Assembly (NCBI RefSeq): GCF_003067705.1
Contig: NZ_QANL01000001.1
Location: 1,116,001 to 1,180,000 of the forward strand
Origin: Planctomonas deserti
Lineage (GTDB): Bacteria; Actinomycetota; Actinomycetes; Actinomycetales; Microbacteriaceae
Length of the DNA stretch: 64,000 bases
Reading direction: 5' to 3'
In this document: positions 17,256 to 25,512 of the stretch, one piece after another
Layout of the letters: each line of letters starts with the position of its first letter
Position numbering within the stretch: the first letter of the stretch is position 1
Notes under the pieces: generated by a model
Seen by the model: only the letters and a program-made list of their open reading frames with translations
What the model was told of the DNA's origin: nothing
The model's database searches: none
Translations under genes and position numbers: made by a program

Positions 17256-17301
17256 CGTTGCCGCGACAGCGGTGATCACCGCCCGGCGAGGCTCCCCGCA
17301 C

Positions 17302-18153
17302 CTATCGATCGCCCGCGGGGGCGAACCGCTGCTGACCGACGACCGCGAGGAGCGCGAGCTTCTCCGCCGCCTCGGTGCGAGGCGCCGCCGTGAGCACCAG
17401 GAGCGCCTGGCCCTGGTCCTCGGTGAACAGGGCCTGACAGCCGAGCTCGATGTGCCCGAGCTCGGGATGGATCAGCGTCTTGTGGTCGTCGAAGCGCGTC
17501 GCGACGGCGTGGCTGTCCCACACGGCGGAGAACTCCGGGCTCCGCTTCTGCAGCTCCCGCACCAGGGTGCCGGCCCGCGAGGACTCGCCCTCGGCACCGT
17601 AGGCGACCCGGAGACCGGCGACCTGCGCCTGGCCCTGTCGGTCGCGATCGGCCTCGGGATACAGCTCGCGCTCGGCCGGGTCGGTGAACCACCGATACAC
17701 GCTGCTGCGGGCGAGGCCGGTGTGGGCGGAGTGATCGCTGAGGAGGGCCACGGCAAGCCTGTTCTGCATCAGCGTCTCGCCGAGGCTGGACAGGATGAGG
17801 GCCGGGGTGTCCTCGAGCCGATCGAGCACGCGCAGCAGCCCGGGTGCCACGTGGGTGTCGAGGGGAGTGCGGCGCGGGGCGGAGTGGTCGGCGAGCCGGA
17901 AAAGGTAGTCGCGTTCGTCGTTGCTCAGCCGGAGCGCCCGCGCCAGTGCGGCGAGGATCTGCTCCGACGGCTGCGGCCCGCGTGCCTGCTCCAGCCGCAC
18001 GTAGTAGTCCGTCGACATGCCGGCCAACCCGGCGACCTCATCGCGGCGCAGTCCGAGCACGCGTCGGCGCGAGCCCGGGGACAGCCCCACGTCCTCGGGA
18101 CGCAGCCCGTTGCGACGGGTGCGGAGGAAACCGGCGAGCGCGGGACGGTCCAT
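17302..18153 (-). CDS. XRE/MmyB-type helix-turn-helix regulator
   Basis: 283-residue regulator. The N-terminal helix-turn-helix (about 25-75, LRRDEVAGLAGMSTDYYVRLE) is followed by an MmyB-like ligand-binding domain (about 105-270) related to PAS folds that bind small hydrophobic ligands. The ATG at 18153 is preferred because GATAAT lies 6 bases upstream; an in-frame ATG 8 codons earlier is less likely. It is divergent from an SDR gene, a common pairing for this regulator type, and probably controls it. Confidence 0.88.
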   Translation of the reverse strand: MDRPALAGFLRTRRNGLRPEDVGLSPGSRRRVLGLRRDEVAGLAGMSTDYYVRLEQARGPQPSEQILAALARALRLSNDERDYLFRLADHSAPRRTPLDTHVAPGLLRVLDRLEDTPALILSSLGETLMQNRLAVALLSDHSAHTGLARSSVYRWFTDPAERELYPEADRDRQGQAQVAGLRVAYGAEGESSRAGTLVRELQKRSPEFSAVWDSHAVATRFDDHKTLIHPELGHIELGCQALFTEDQGQALLVLTAAPRTEAAEKLALLAVVGQQRFAPAGDR

Positions 18154-18159
18154 CCGCTC

Positions 18160-18165
18160 ATTATC
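18160..18165 (-). promoter_or_regulatory. -10 box of the XRE regulator
   Basis: GATAAT on the minus strand, 6 bases before the ATG at 18153. Confidence 0.55.
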
Positions 18166-18242
18166 GGCGCCGCACACGGGCGGAGGGAGGGACCGCCGGT
18201 CCTACGACAAGGCGTCCTCACCCGCGGAGGTTCGACGGGCCC

Positions 18243-18248
18243 CAGGCT
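18243..18248 (+). promoter_or_regulatory. Possible -10 box of the divergent SDR gene
   Basis: CAGGCT, 6 bases before the ATG at 18255; one mismatch to TANNNT. Confidence 0.35.
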
Positions 18249-18254
18249 CGAGGC

Positions 18255-19001
18255 ATGAACATCACCGGAAACACCATCTTCATCCCCGGCGGCACCAGCG
18301 GCATCGGACTCGCCCTCGCGCTGCGGTTCCAGGCCGCGGGGAACACCGTCATCGTGGGCGGACGCCGCGCCGACCTGCTCGCTCAGCTCGCCGAGGAGCA
18401 CTCCCTGGCGACCGTGGTGATCGACACCACGGATGCCGACTCCGTGCTGGCCGCGCGGGACGAGGTCCTCGAGCGCCACCCCGAGCTCAACGTGCTCATC
18501 GCGATGGCGGGCATCATGGCCGTCGAGGACGTGCGCGGCCCGCGCTTCCTGTCGGAGGCCGAGCGGATCGTCGACACCAATGTCGGCGGACCGCTGCGCC
18601 TGGTCTCCGCGTTCCTCGACCACCTGCAGACCCGACCGGATGCGACGCTCATGACGGTCTCGTCCGGTCTCGCGCACACGCCGCTGGCCGCCACGCCGAC
18701 CTACAACGGCACGAAGGCGTTCATCCACCAGTTCACCGAGAGCATCCGCCTGCAACTCGCCGGCACCACGGTGCAGGTCGTCGAGCTGGTCCCGCCCGCG
18801 GTGCGGACCGAGCTCCTTCCCGGTCACTCGGAGAACGAGCACGCCCTCCCGCTCGACGCGTTCGCCGACGAGGTCATGACCCTGCTCGGGACGCAGCCGG
18901 ATGCCACGGAGATCCTCGTCGAGGCCGTCAAGTTCCTCCGATTCGCCGAGATCGAGAACCGCTACGACGCCGCCGTCGCGGTACTCAATCCGGCCGCGTA
19001 G
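18255..19001 (+). CDS. SDR-family oxidoreductase, DltE-like
   Basis: 248-residue short-chain dehydrogenase/reductase. GGTSGIGLALAL near the N-terminus is the dinucleotide-binding motif, and YNGTK near residue 155 holds the catalytic Tyr and Lys, with Ser in MTVSSGLA. It oxidises or reduces a small carbonyl or alcohol with NAD(P). The ATG at 18255 is chosen because the open frame further upstream runs antisense through the regulator gene. Probably regulated by the divergent XRE protein. Substrate unknown. Confidence 0.9.
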   Translation: MNITGNTIFIPGGTSGIGLALALRFQAAGNTVIVGGRRADLLAQLAEEHSLATVVIDTTDADSVLAARDEVLERHPELNVLIAMAGIMAVEDVRGPRFLSEAERIVDTNVGGPLRLVSAFLDHLQTRPDATLMTVSSGLAHTPLAATPTYNGTKAFIHQFTESIRLQLAGTTVQVVELVPPAVRTELLPGHSENEHALPLDAFADEVMTLLGTQPDATEILVEAVKFLRFAEIENRYDAAVAVLNPAA

Positions 19002-19094
19002 GTCGATCCGATCGTACGGGGCCCGCGCTCGCTCGCCCTCCGCGTGCGTCGGCCCTCTCTTGTCGGGGCCGATGCCGCGGGGTTGGATTACGGC

Positions 19095-19457
19095 ATGAGA
19101 ATTGCTCGACAGGTCGTCGTGTTCGACGCCGCAGACCTTGCCACCGAGAGCACGTTCTGGGCCCGGCTCCTCGAGGGCACGGTCGAGGCGGACGACGACT
19201 GGCACACGGTGCTCGTCGACGGCGAGCCGCGAGTGGCGGTGCAGCTGGCGCCGAACCACGTGCCGCCGGACTGGCCGGACGGGGAGCCGCAGCAGGTTCA
19301 CCTCGACCTGTACGTCGACGACGTGAACGAGGCGCACGAGGAGGTCCTCGCGCTGGGCGCCCGGCTGCTGCGGGCTGCGGAGGACACCGGATCGGACGAG
19401 GGCTTCCAGGTCTACGCGGATCCCGCCGGGCATCCGTTCTGCCTCTGCTGGGCCTGA
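19095..19457 (+). CDS. VOC-family (glyoxalase-like) protein
   Basis: 120-residue vicinal-oxygen-chelate fold protein with two beta-alpha-beta modules. The first starts at VVVFDAADLATESTFWARLL; the second ends with YADPAGHPFCLCW, the usual C-terminal signature. Such proteins act as small metal-dependent enzymes or as drug-binding resistance proteins. The ATG 19095 begins right at the domain; an upstream ATG at 19044 would add 17 residues without domain match. Confidence 0.8.
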   Translation: MRIARQVVVFDAADLATESTFWARLLEGTVEADDDWHTVLVDGEPRVAVQLAPNHVPPDWPDGEPQQVHLDLYVDDVNEAHEEVLALGARLLRAAEDTGSDEGFQVYADPAGHPFCLCWA

Positions 19458-19578
19458 CCGTATCCGATCGCGCTCGGATCGCGCCGGGCCTGCGCCGTGG
19501 CCTGATCGGCGACGGGCCGGATCCTGAGCGTGGGCCCGATCGGCGCACCTCCTTCTCGTCGCCATTCCCGCCCCGGGG

Positions 19579-21180
19579 TCACCCCTCCGGCCTGATGCCG
19601 CCGTCCGCGTCGAGAGCGAGCACGGTGTCCAGGTCCAGCCGCGCAAGGAAAGCGTCGTCGTGGCTCACGATCAGCAGGGCGCCGTGGTAGCTCCGGAGGG
19701 CGTCGACGAGCTGATCGACGCTCTGGATGTCCAGGTTGTTCGTCGGTTCGTCGAGCACGAGCAGCTGCGCGGGAGGCTCGGCGAACAGCAGCCGGGCCAG
19801 GGAGACGCGGAAGCGCTCACCGCCGGACAGCGTGCGCACCGGGCGGTGCACGCTGTCCCCGCGCAGCAGCAGGCGCGCGAGCCGGTTCCGGATGATCCCG
19901 GGCGCGACCTCCGGCGCAGCCGCTCGCACGTTCTCCAGCGCGCTTGCATCCTCATTCAGGTCGTCGAGGCGCTGGGGGAGGTAGCCGACCCGGTCGGTCA
20001 ACAGGGCCGCTCCCGCCGCCCCCGGTCGGGCCGGTCGGCGAAGGATGAGGTCCTCGAGCAGTGTCGTCTTGCCCACCCCGTTCGGCCCGACGAGCGCGAC
20101 GCGTTCGGGGCCCTGCAGCACGTACGTGCGGTCCGTGCCGCGCAGTTCCGCGATGCGGCGGCCGCGGGAGACGCCGGGGTCCGGCAGCTCGAGGTGGATG
20201 TGCTCGTCGTCGCGCACCCGCGCCTCCGCCGCGTCGAGCGCCTCCTGCGCCGACGCGATCCGCGCAGCCGCCTCCGTGCGCATCCTGCCCGCCGTCACCT
20301 CGCCGTCGGACCGCCACTGGTTCAGCACGATCTTCGGCGCGCGCCGGTTCTCCCTGTTCGTCTTGGCGGTGCGGGCCTTCCGGGCGAGCTTCGTCTCCGC
20401 CTCGATGCGCTGGCGCTTCTCCACCTTCACGGCCTGCTCCGCGGTGCGGGCGGCCTGGGCCGCGGCGCTCTGCTCCCGCTCGAGGTTCTCCCGCCAGGCG
20501 CTGTACGGGCCACCGAACACGGTGAGCCGGCCGCCGTGCAGCTCCGCTGTGTCGTCCATGTGCTCCAGAAGCGAGGTGTCGTGGCTGACGATGACGAGCG
20601 CTCCCGGCCAGGTCGTCACGAGCCCGGTCAGTCTGGTGCGCGCGCCGCGATCGAGGTTGTTGGTCGGCTCGTCGAGGAGCGTGATCGGCGTGCGACGGAG
20701 GCGCAGGCCGGTGATGGCGACCAGCATCGCCTCGCCGCCGGAGACCTCGTCGACCCGACGGTCGAGGTCGGCCGCGCTCAGCCCGACCTCCCGGAGGGCC
20801 TCGTCCGCGCGGGTCTCGATGTCCCAGTCGTCCCCGATGGCGTCGAAGTGGCGCACGTCCACGTTCCCCGCCTCTATGGCGCGCAGCGCGGCCAGCGTTT
20901 CGGCGATGCCGAGCAGCTCGGCGACCGTCGTCTCGTGCCGGAGCGTGAGCGTCTGCGGCAGATACGCTACGTCGCCCGTCGTCGTGATCCTCCCCGTGGT
21001 CGGGGTGAGGATGCCGGCGATGAGCCGCAGCAGCGTGGACTTGCCCGCGCCGTTGGCGCCGACCAATCCGGTGCGGCCGGTGCCGAAGCTGCCGGAGAGT
21101 CCGCTCAGCGCGGTGCTGCCGTCCGGCCAGCGCAGGCCGACGTCGGACAGGGTGATGGATGCGTTCTTGGTGAGGGACAC
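19579..21180 (-). CDS. ABC-F family ATPase
   Basis: 533-residue protein with two ABC domains and no membrane segment. Walker A motifs are GANGAGKST (about residue 42) and GPNGVGKTT (about 365). Signatures are VSGGE and LSGGE, and each domain has LDEPTNNLD, typical of ABC-F. The Arg/Lys-rich linker between domains (about 235-290) enters the ribosome in this family, which relieves stalling or antibiotic block. GTG start after AGGAG. Resistance versus housekeeping role cannot be decided. Confidence 0.93.
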   Translation of the reverse strand: MSLTKNASITLSDVGLRWPDGSTALSGLSGSFGTGRTGLVGANGAGKSTLLRLIAGILTPTTGRITTTGDVAYLPQTLTLRHETTVAELLGIAETLAALRAIEAGNVDVRHFDAIGDDWDIETRADEALREVGLSAADLDRRVDEVSGGEAMLVAITGLRLRRTPITLLDEPTNNLDRGARTRLTGLVTTWPGALVIVSHDTSLLEHMDDTAELHGGRLTVFGGPYSAWRENLEREQSAAAQAARTAEQAVKVEKRQRIEAETKLARKARTAKTNRENRRAPKIVLNQWRSDGEVTAGRMRTEAAARIASAQEALDAAEARVRDDEHIHLELPDPGVSRGRRIAELRGTDRTYVLQGPERVALVGPNGVGKTTLLEDLILRRPARPGAAGAALLTDRVGYLPQRLDDLNEDASALENVRAAAPEVAPGIIRNRLARLLLRGDSVHRPVRTLSGGERFRVSLARLLFAEPPAQLLVLDEPTNNLDIQSVDQLVDALRSYHGALLIVSHDDAFLARLDLDTVLALDADGGIRPEG

Positions 21181-21391
21181 GGTGCTCCTGAGGTCTCAGC
21201 GGGGCGCTGGGACCGGAGCCGGGTGCGGCGATCGACGGTCGTCAGCGCACGGATAGCGGCGCGAAACCCTCGATGCCCGTCACTTCATCACCTAACGTCA
21301 GGAACAGGAGCCCGCCCAATCTGCCAGGAAGCGCGGGCGTGCGCAAGAGCGGATGTGTGTGCTTGCTTCCGAGCTGCTGCCTCCTAGGATG

Positions 21392-21458
21392 CCCCTGCCC
21401 AGGCAGGAGGTTTCTGCCCAGCTAAAAGCTGCGCACGATCCTTCTGCCTGGGCAGGGG
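21392..21458. repeat. 67-bp element, copy 1
   Basis: CCCCTGCCCAGGCAG at 21392-21406 and its inverted copy at 21444-21458 enclose 37 bases containing GCCCAGCTAAAAGCTG. Total length equals copies 2 and 3. Confidence 0.85.
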
Positions 21459-21497
21459 CAAAGAGTCGGCGGCTCGTTAGTCGGCCTTCCCCTGTTG

Positions 21498-21511
21498 CTG
21501 CCCAGGCAGGA
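21498..21511. repeat. Solo half of the 67-bp element
   Basis: CTGCCCAGGCAGGA, matching the inner part of the left end; no partner end at 67-bp spacing. Confidence 0.55.
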
Positions 21512-21555
21512 GCTCACGTCTCCGCTGTCGGCCCTGCTTCCCCCGCTTCCTCCTG

Positions 21556-21622
21556 CCCCTGCCCAGGCAGGGGCATGCTGCCCAGCTTCAACCCGCGCAC
21601 AATGCCTCTGCCTGGGCAGGGG
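21556..21622. repeat. 67-bp element, copy 2
   Basis: Left end CCCCTGCCCAGGCAG (21556-21570), right end at 21608-21622. The middle holds TGCCCAGCTTCAACC. Its left end sits in a 22-base near-perfect palindrome (21554-21575). It lies 22 bases beyond the SDR stop codon. Confidence 0.85.
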
Positions 21623-21644
21623 CGGGGGATGCGGGAGGGAAGGA

Positions 21645-22355
21645 TCAGCGACGGCGGGTGGGCCGCACCGACAGCGTCTCCACGGTGCCGCGCGGCGGCA
21701 GATCGACGACCGTGCGTACGGCCGCCGCGACGTCTTCGGGAGCGAGGAAGTAGTCCGTGTCGTACGTCTCGCCGAGCTTCACGGTGAGGGCGCGCTGCAT
21801 GTCGGAGTCGGTGCGCCCCGGGTGGATGCTCGACACCCGGACGCCGTGCGGGCGCTCCTCCTCCCGCAGCGCGTCAGTCAGCGCGCGGAGCGCGAACTTC
21901 GAGGCGCCGTAGATGCCGCCGCCGGGTCCCGAGACGAAGCCGGACCCGCTGTTGATCGCGACAACGATCCCCTGGCTCGCCCGCAGCGCCGGGAGCGCGA
22001 GGCGGGTGAGCTCGGCGACGGCGAAGACGTTGACCTCGAACACCCGGCGCCAGGTGTCGATCGGGGTGTCGGCGATCCGGACGCCCTCCTCGACGCCCGC
22101 GGAGTGCACGAGCACGTCGAGGCGTTCGGGTAGCTCGGGGATGGGATCGGCGGCGAGGTCGCCGACGAATGGCTCGGCCGACGGCAGGGCGGCGACGACG
22201 GCGGCCACGTGATCCGCGCTCCGCCCGCCGACGAGCACGTGGTGGGTGCGCCCGAGCTCCTCGGCGATCGCCCTGCCGATGCCTCGCGTCGCCCCGGTCA
22301 CGAGCGCGACCGGGCGTCCACCGGGCGCGGTCGAGGTCTGCTCGCCATCCGTCAT
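21645..22355 (-). CDS. SDR-family oxidoreductase
   Basis: 236-residue short-chain dehydrogenase. Motif VTGATRGIGRAIAEE (about residues 18-32) binds NAD(P); NSGSGF and YGASKFALR carry catalytic Ser, Tyr and Lys. The ATG is preceded by TAGGCT at 6 bases. It shares a divergent promoter region with the DUF3224 gene. Reaction unknown. Confidence 0.9.
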   Translation of the reverse strand: MTDGEQTSTAPGGRPVALVTGATRGIGRAIAEELGRTHHVLVGGRSADHVAAVVAALPSAEPFVGDLAADPIPELPERLDVLVHSAGVEEGVRIADTPIDTWRRVFEVNVFAVAELTRLALPALRASQGIVVAINSGSGFVSGPGGGIYGASKFALRALTDALREEERPHGVRVSSIHPGRTDSDMQRALTVKLGETYDTDYFLAPEDVAAAVRTVVDLPPRGTVETLSVRPTRRR

Positions 22356-22361
22356 GCGTCC

Positions 22362-22367
22362 AGCCTA
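22362..22367 (-). promoter_or_regulatory. -10 box of the 22355 SDR gene
   Basis: TAGGCT on the minus strand, 6 bases before the ATG. Confidence 0.55.
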
Positions 22368-22466
22368 GGCGGCGAGAAATCGGCGTCGCCGCCGTGCGGA
22401 GCCGGCGCGGCGAGCGGGGGCTGTCGAGATCGAGCCGGGTGATCGCGCGGCGTCGGCCGCCGGGTC

Positions 22467-22472
22467 TAGAGT
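22467..22472 (+). promoter_or_regulatory. -10 box of the DUF3224 gene
   Basis: TAGAGT, 6 bases before the ATG at 22479. Confidence 0.55.
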
Positions 22473-22478
22473 CCTGCC

Positions 22479-22889
22479 ATGCGCGCCACGGGAATCTTCA
22501 CGGTCAAGGACTTCGCACCGGCATCGGTGTTCGCGGAGCCGCCCATCCGCGCGGCCCTGGACATGTCGGTCGCGACGATGGAGAAGGAGTACCACGGCGC
22601 GGTCGAGGGGCGGTCGGCGACCATCTTCACCTCCGCGTTCGACCCGGAGCTCGGTGTCGGCACCTACGTCGCCATGGAGGCGTTCGAGGGGTCGCTCGAC
22701 GGCAACGAGGGCACGTTCGCCTTCGTCCACTCCGCATCGACCAGCGGATCCGAGCGAGCGAACGAGTACTTCCTCATCGTGCCGGGCAGCGGCACGGGCG
22801 GACTCGCGGGGATCACCGGCGCCGGGTCGCTCGAGGTCGACGAGGACGGAACCCACCACATGACCTTTGAATACACCCTCGCCTCCTAG
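22479..22889 (+). CDS. DUF3224 domain protein
   Basis: 136-residue protein matching the DUF3224 family (allene-oxide-cyclase-like barrel) over its whole length; typical segments are FTVKDFAP, NEGTFAFVHSAS and IVPGSGTGGLAGI. No signal peptide. Family members have no established activity. Divergent from an SDR gene, which could mean joint regulation. Confidence 0.85.
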   Translation: MRATGIFTVKDFAPASVFAEPPIRAALDMSVATMEKEYHGAVEGRSATIFTSAFDPELGVGTYVAMEAFEGSLDGNEGTFAFVHSASTSGSERANEYFLIVPGSGTGGLAGITGAGSLEVDEDGTHHMTFEYTLAS

Positions 22890-22917
22890 GTGAGTATCCG
22901 CGTCCCCCGCCACTCGG

Positions 22918-22984
22918 CCCCTGCCCAGGCAGGAGGCCCGTGCCCAGGTTGAAGCTGGGCAGGATGCCTCTGCCTGGGCAGGGG
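22918..22984. repeat. 67-bp element, copy 3
   Basis: Left end CCCCTGCCCAGGCAG (22918-22932), right end at 22970-22984. The middle carries GTTGAAGCTGGGCA, related to the middle of copy 2. It lies 28 bases past the DUF3224 stop. Confidence 0.85.
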
Positions 22985-23026
22985 CAGGCGGCTGGGGTGG
23001 GCACGTGGGTGGACGGGCAGGATCCC

Positions 23027-23042
23027 TCTGCCTGGGCAGGGG
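23027..23042. repeat. Solo half of the 67-bp element
   Basis: CTCTGCCTGGGCAGGG, right end only, 43 bases after copy 3. Confidence 0.6.
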
Positions 23043-23093
23043 CAGGCGGATGCGGTGGGCACGCGGGCGGACAGACGCGCACACGGGCAGACA

Positions 23094-23135
23094 CGGTGAC
23101 GGCCCCGCGACCCGAAGGTCACGGGGCCGTCACCG
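23094..23135. terminator. Terminator hairpin after the ABC permease gene
   Basis: Perfect 14-bp stem CGGTGACGGCCCCG / CGGGGCCGTCACCG (23094-23107, 23122-23135). The loop contains a further GACC/GGTC pairing. It serves the minus-strand permease and possibly the plus-strand DUF3224 gene. Confidence 0.8.
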
Positions 23136-23154
23136 GTCCGTCGCGTCGCGGGTA

Positions 23155-24282
23155 CTACCGGCCGCGGAGCGCGTCCATGAGCTTCACGCGGCCGCCCATC
23201 CGCAGCAGCGAGTTCGAGTAGATGCGCGAGCCGATCACGATGGTGACCGCGGTGGTGGCGAGCAGGATCAGGAGCGACGCGATCGGCTCCCACCACTGCG
23301 CCTCGCCCAGGAACAGCCGCATGGGCATGCCGACCGGGGCCGAGAAGGGCACGTAGGACATGATCCCGAGGACCGTGGAGTTGTCGTTGAACAGGATGAC
23401 CAGGAAGTAGGGGATCATCACGAGCATCGTCACGGGGGAGGTGACCGCGCCGACGTCCTCCTGGCGGGAGACGAGGGATGCGGTCGCGGCGAACAGCGCG
23501 GCCAGCAGCACGAAACCGAACAGGAAGAACACCACGAACCACAGCACGGCCGGTCCGACCGCGGAGAGCAGAGGCGTCTGCTCGGTCACGAGCAGGCCGA
23601 TGGTCGCGATCACGGCGATGAGCGCGATCTGGCCGAATGCGAGCACGCTGTTCCCGATCACCTTGCCTGCCAGCAGGGCGCGCACCGGCACGGTGGACAT
23701 GAGGATCTCGACCACGCGCGTCTGCTTCTCCTCCACGACGCTCTGGGCGATGGTCGCCCCGAATGTCATGGCGGACATGAAGAACACGAGCCCGAATGCG
23801 AGCGCGACGAGGTAGGCGAGGAACGGGCTCTCGGCGGAGTCGTCGAGCAGCTCGACCGGCGGCGTCAGGCTGAGGGCCTGCACCACGTCGACGGGCGGCG
23901 CGTCGTCGGCGATCACCAGCACGCCCGTGCCGTTGTCCGCCGAGTTGTCGGGGACCACCGCGGCCTCGACCTCGCCGCTGCGGACCAGCTCCCGGGCCTC
24001 GTCCTCGGTGCCGACGCTTTGCGCCTCCAGCGCTTCCGAGTCGGCGACCGCGCGCTCGGCCGACCCGACCACGGCCACGGTGATCCGGTCGACGCCCTGC
24101 TGGCTCTGGAACCCGCCGATGACGACGGATGCCAGCACGCCGAGCAGCAGGATCGCCGTGCTGATGAGGAACGACTTGCTCCGCAGTCGCATGGTGATCT
24201 CGCGGCCGGCGACCAGTGCGGTGACCTGCTGGAGGGTGGGGCCCGACGTCTTCGCGGGGCGGGTGTTGGTCGTGGTGCTCAT
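23155..24282 (-). CDS. ABC-2 type exporter permease, NatB-like
   Basis: 375-residue permease. Membrane segment 1 (about 32-55) is followed by a 130-residue extracellular loop and five or six further segments, ending in a basic tail. The motif VVEEKQTRVVEILMSTVP in the first cytoplasmic loop is typical of NatB/ABC-2 permeases. The ATG overlaps the stop of the ATPase gene (ATGA), so the two subunits are co-translated. Substrate may be sodium, a peptide or a drug. Confidence 0.9.
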   Translation of the reverse strand: MSTTTNTRPAKTSGPTLQQVTALVAGREITMRLRSKSFLISTAILLLGVLASVVIGGFQSQQGVDRITVAVVGSAERAVADSEALEAQSVGTEDEARELVRSGEVEAAVVPDNSADNGTGVLVIADDAPPVDVVQALSLTPPVELLDDSAESPFLAYLVALAFGLVFFMSAMTFGATIAQSVVEEKQTRVVEILMSTVPVRALLAGKVIGNSVLAFGQIALIAVIATIGLLVTEQTPLLSAVGPAVLWFVVFFLFGFVLLAALFAATASLVSRQEDVGAVTSPVTMLVMIPYFLVILFNDNSTVLGIMSYVPFSAPVGMPMRLFLGEAQWWEPIASLLILLATTAVTIVIGSRIYSNSLLRMGGRVKLMDALRGR

Positions 24283-25163
24283 CGGACTACCTCCGTGAAG
24301 ATCTCGGTGAGGGAAGGGCGCTGGCGGGCGAAGTCCACGACGGCGCCGTGGCAAAGGGCCTGGTTGAGCACGCGCTGCCGGGCGGCCTCATCCTCGGCCT
24401 CGAAGAGGGCGTAGCCGCCGTCGAAGTCGAGCACGGTGACGCCGGGCATGTCGCGCACCCAGCCCGTGTCGCCGTCCAGTAGCAGCTCGGTGACGTTGCG
24501 GCTGTGCTCCTCGCGCAGCTTCTCGCGCGGGCCGGCGGCACGGATGATGCCGTCGGCGATCACCACGACGTCGTCGCAGAGGCGTTCGACGATGTCGAGT
24601 TGGTGCGATGAGAACAGCACGGGCACGCCCATCGCCGCCCGCTGCTTCAGCACGGTGAGCACGACCTCGACGGCCATGGGGTCGAGGCCCGAGAAGGGCT
24701 CGTCGAGCACGAGCACCCGTGGCTCGTGCACGAGCGCCGCGGCGATCTGCGCGCGCTGCTGGTTGCCCAGGGACAGGGTCTCGACGGCGTCGTTCAGGCG
24801 CTCGCCGAGTCCCAGCTGCTCCAGCAGCGCGGTCGCGTTGGCGGTGGCCTCCCGTGCGCTGAGCCCGTGCAGGCGGGCGAGGTACACGACCTGCTCGAGC
24901 ACCCGCATCTTCGGGTACAGCCCGCGCTCCTCCGGCATGTAGCCGAACAGCCTGCGGCTGTCGGCGTCCAGGCGCTCGCCCCCGAGCGACACCGAGCCGG
25001 AGTCGGCCGAGAGCACGCCGAGGATGATGCGCATCGTCGTGGTCTTACCGGCGCCGTTGCCGCCGACGAAGCCGGTGAGCCGGCCGGGGGAGACGGTGAA
25101 GCTCACATCGGTGAGCACCTGTCTGCCGCCGAACGACTTGGTGATGTGGGAAACCTCGAGCAC
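24279..25163 (-). CDS. ABC exporter ATPase, NatA-like
   Basis: 294-residue ATPase. GGNGAGKTTTMR (Walker A, about residue 35), LSLGNQQR (signature) and LVLDEPFSGLDP (Walker B) are all present; the C-terminal 80 residues form the extra domain common in this group. GTG start after AGGAGG. It works with the 23155-24282 permease. A two-component system follows upstream in the same orientation and could control the exporter. Confidence 0.93.
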   Translation of the reverse strand: MLEVSHITKSFGGRQVLTDVSFTVSPGRLTGFVGGNGAGKTTTMRIILGVLSADSGSVSLGGERLDADSRRLFGYMPEERGLYPKMRVLEQVVYLARLHGLSAREATANATALLEQLGLGERLNDAVETLSLGNQQRAQIAAALVHEPRVLVLDEPFSGLDPMAVEVVLTVLKQRAAMGVPVLFSSHQLDIVERLCDDVVVIADGIIRAAGPREKLREEHSRNVTELLLDGDTGWVRDMPGVTVLDFDGGYALFEAEDEAARQRVLNQALCHGAVVDFARQRPSLTEIFTEVVR

Positions 25164-25512
25164 GTCGATCCTCCTGTGAGCGTGTGGCGAGTTGATGCCT
25201 CAACGCTAGGAGCGCGGCCCCCTGCGCCGCGTCCGCCGGACGGCGGAAATCCGCTCCGCCGCGGTCTCGCCCGAGAGGCGGAGACTCCCGCTCACCCGTG
25301 CTCCGCCGCACGGCCCGCGCCTCCCTCCCCGTGATGTTCCAAATTCAGGCTGTGCTGCGACACGCCGCGTTTCGAGGCGCTCAGGTGCGGCGTGTCGCAG
25401 CTGAACCTGAATTCGGAACAGAGCTGGGACCTGGGGAAGGCGGGGCGGATCCGGCGGAGCGGGGCCGGCGGGGCAGATTCGGTGGGGTGGGGCTGGCGGG
25501 GGCTGGCGGGGT
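25164..25512. other. Intergenic region with a large inverted repeat
   Basis: 349 bases between the response regulator stop and the ATPase start. No gene supported. The only structure is the inverted repeat at 25336-25419. Confidence 0.6.
25336..25419. repeat. 84-bp imperfect inverted repeat
   Basis: 33-base arms (25336-25368 and 25387-25419) share a perfect outer GTTCC/GGAAC pair and a perfect inner 13-base CTGCGACACGCCG block; about five mismatches lie between. The 18-base loop starts GTTTCGAGGC. It may terminate the two-component operon or be a repeated element. Confidence 0.8.

Larger units (their letters stand above)
21181..21644. other. Intergenic region with repeat elements
   Basis: 464 bases between the ABC-F and SDR genes. 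No gene is supported. It contains two full 67-bp elements and one solo half of the same family; the part before 21390 shows nothing notable. Confidence 0.6.
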
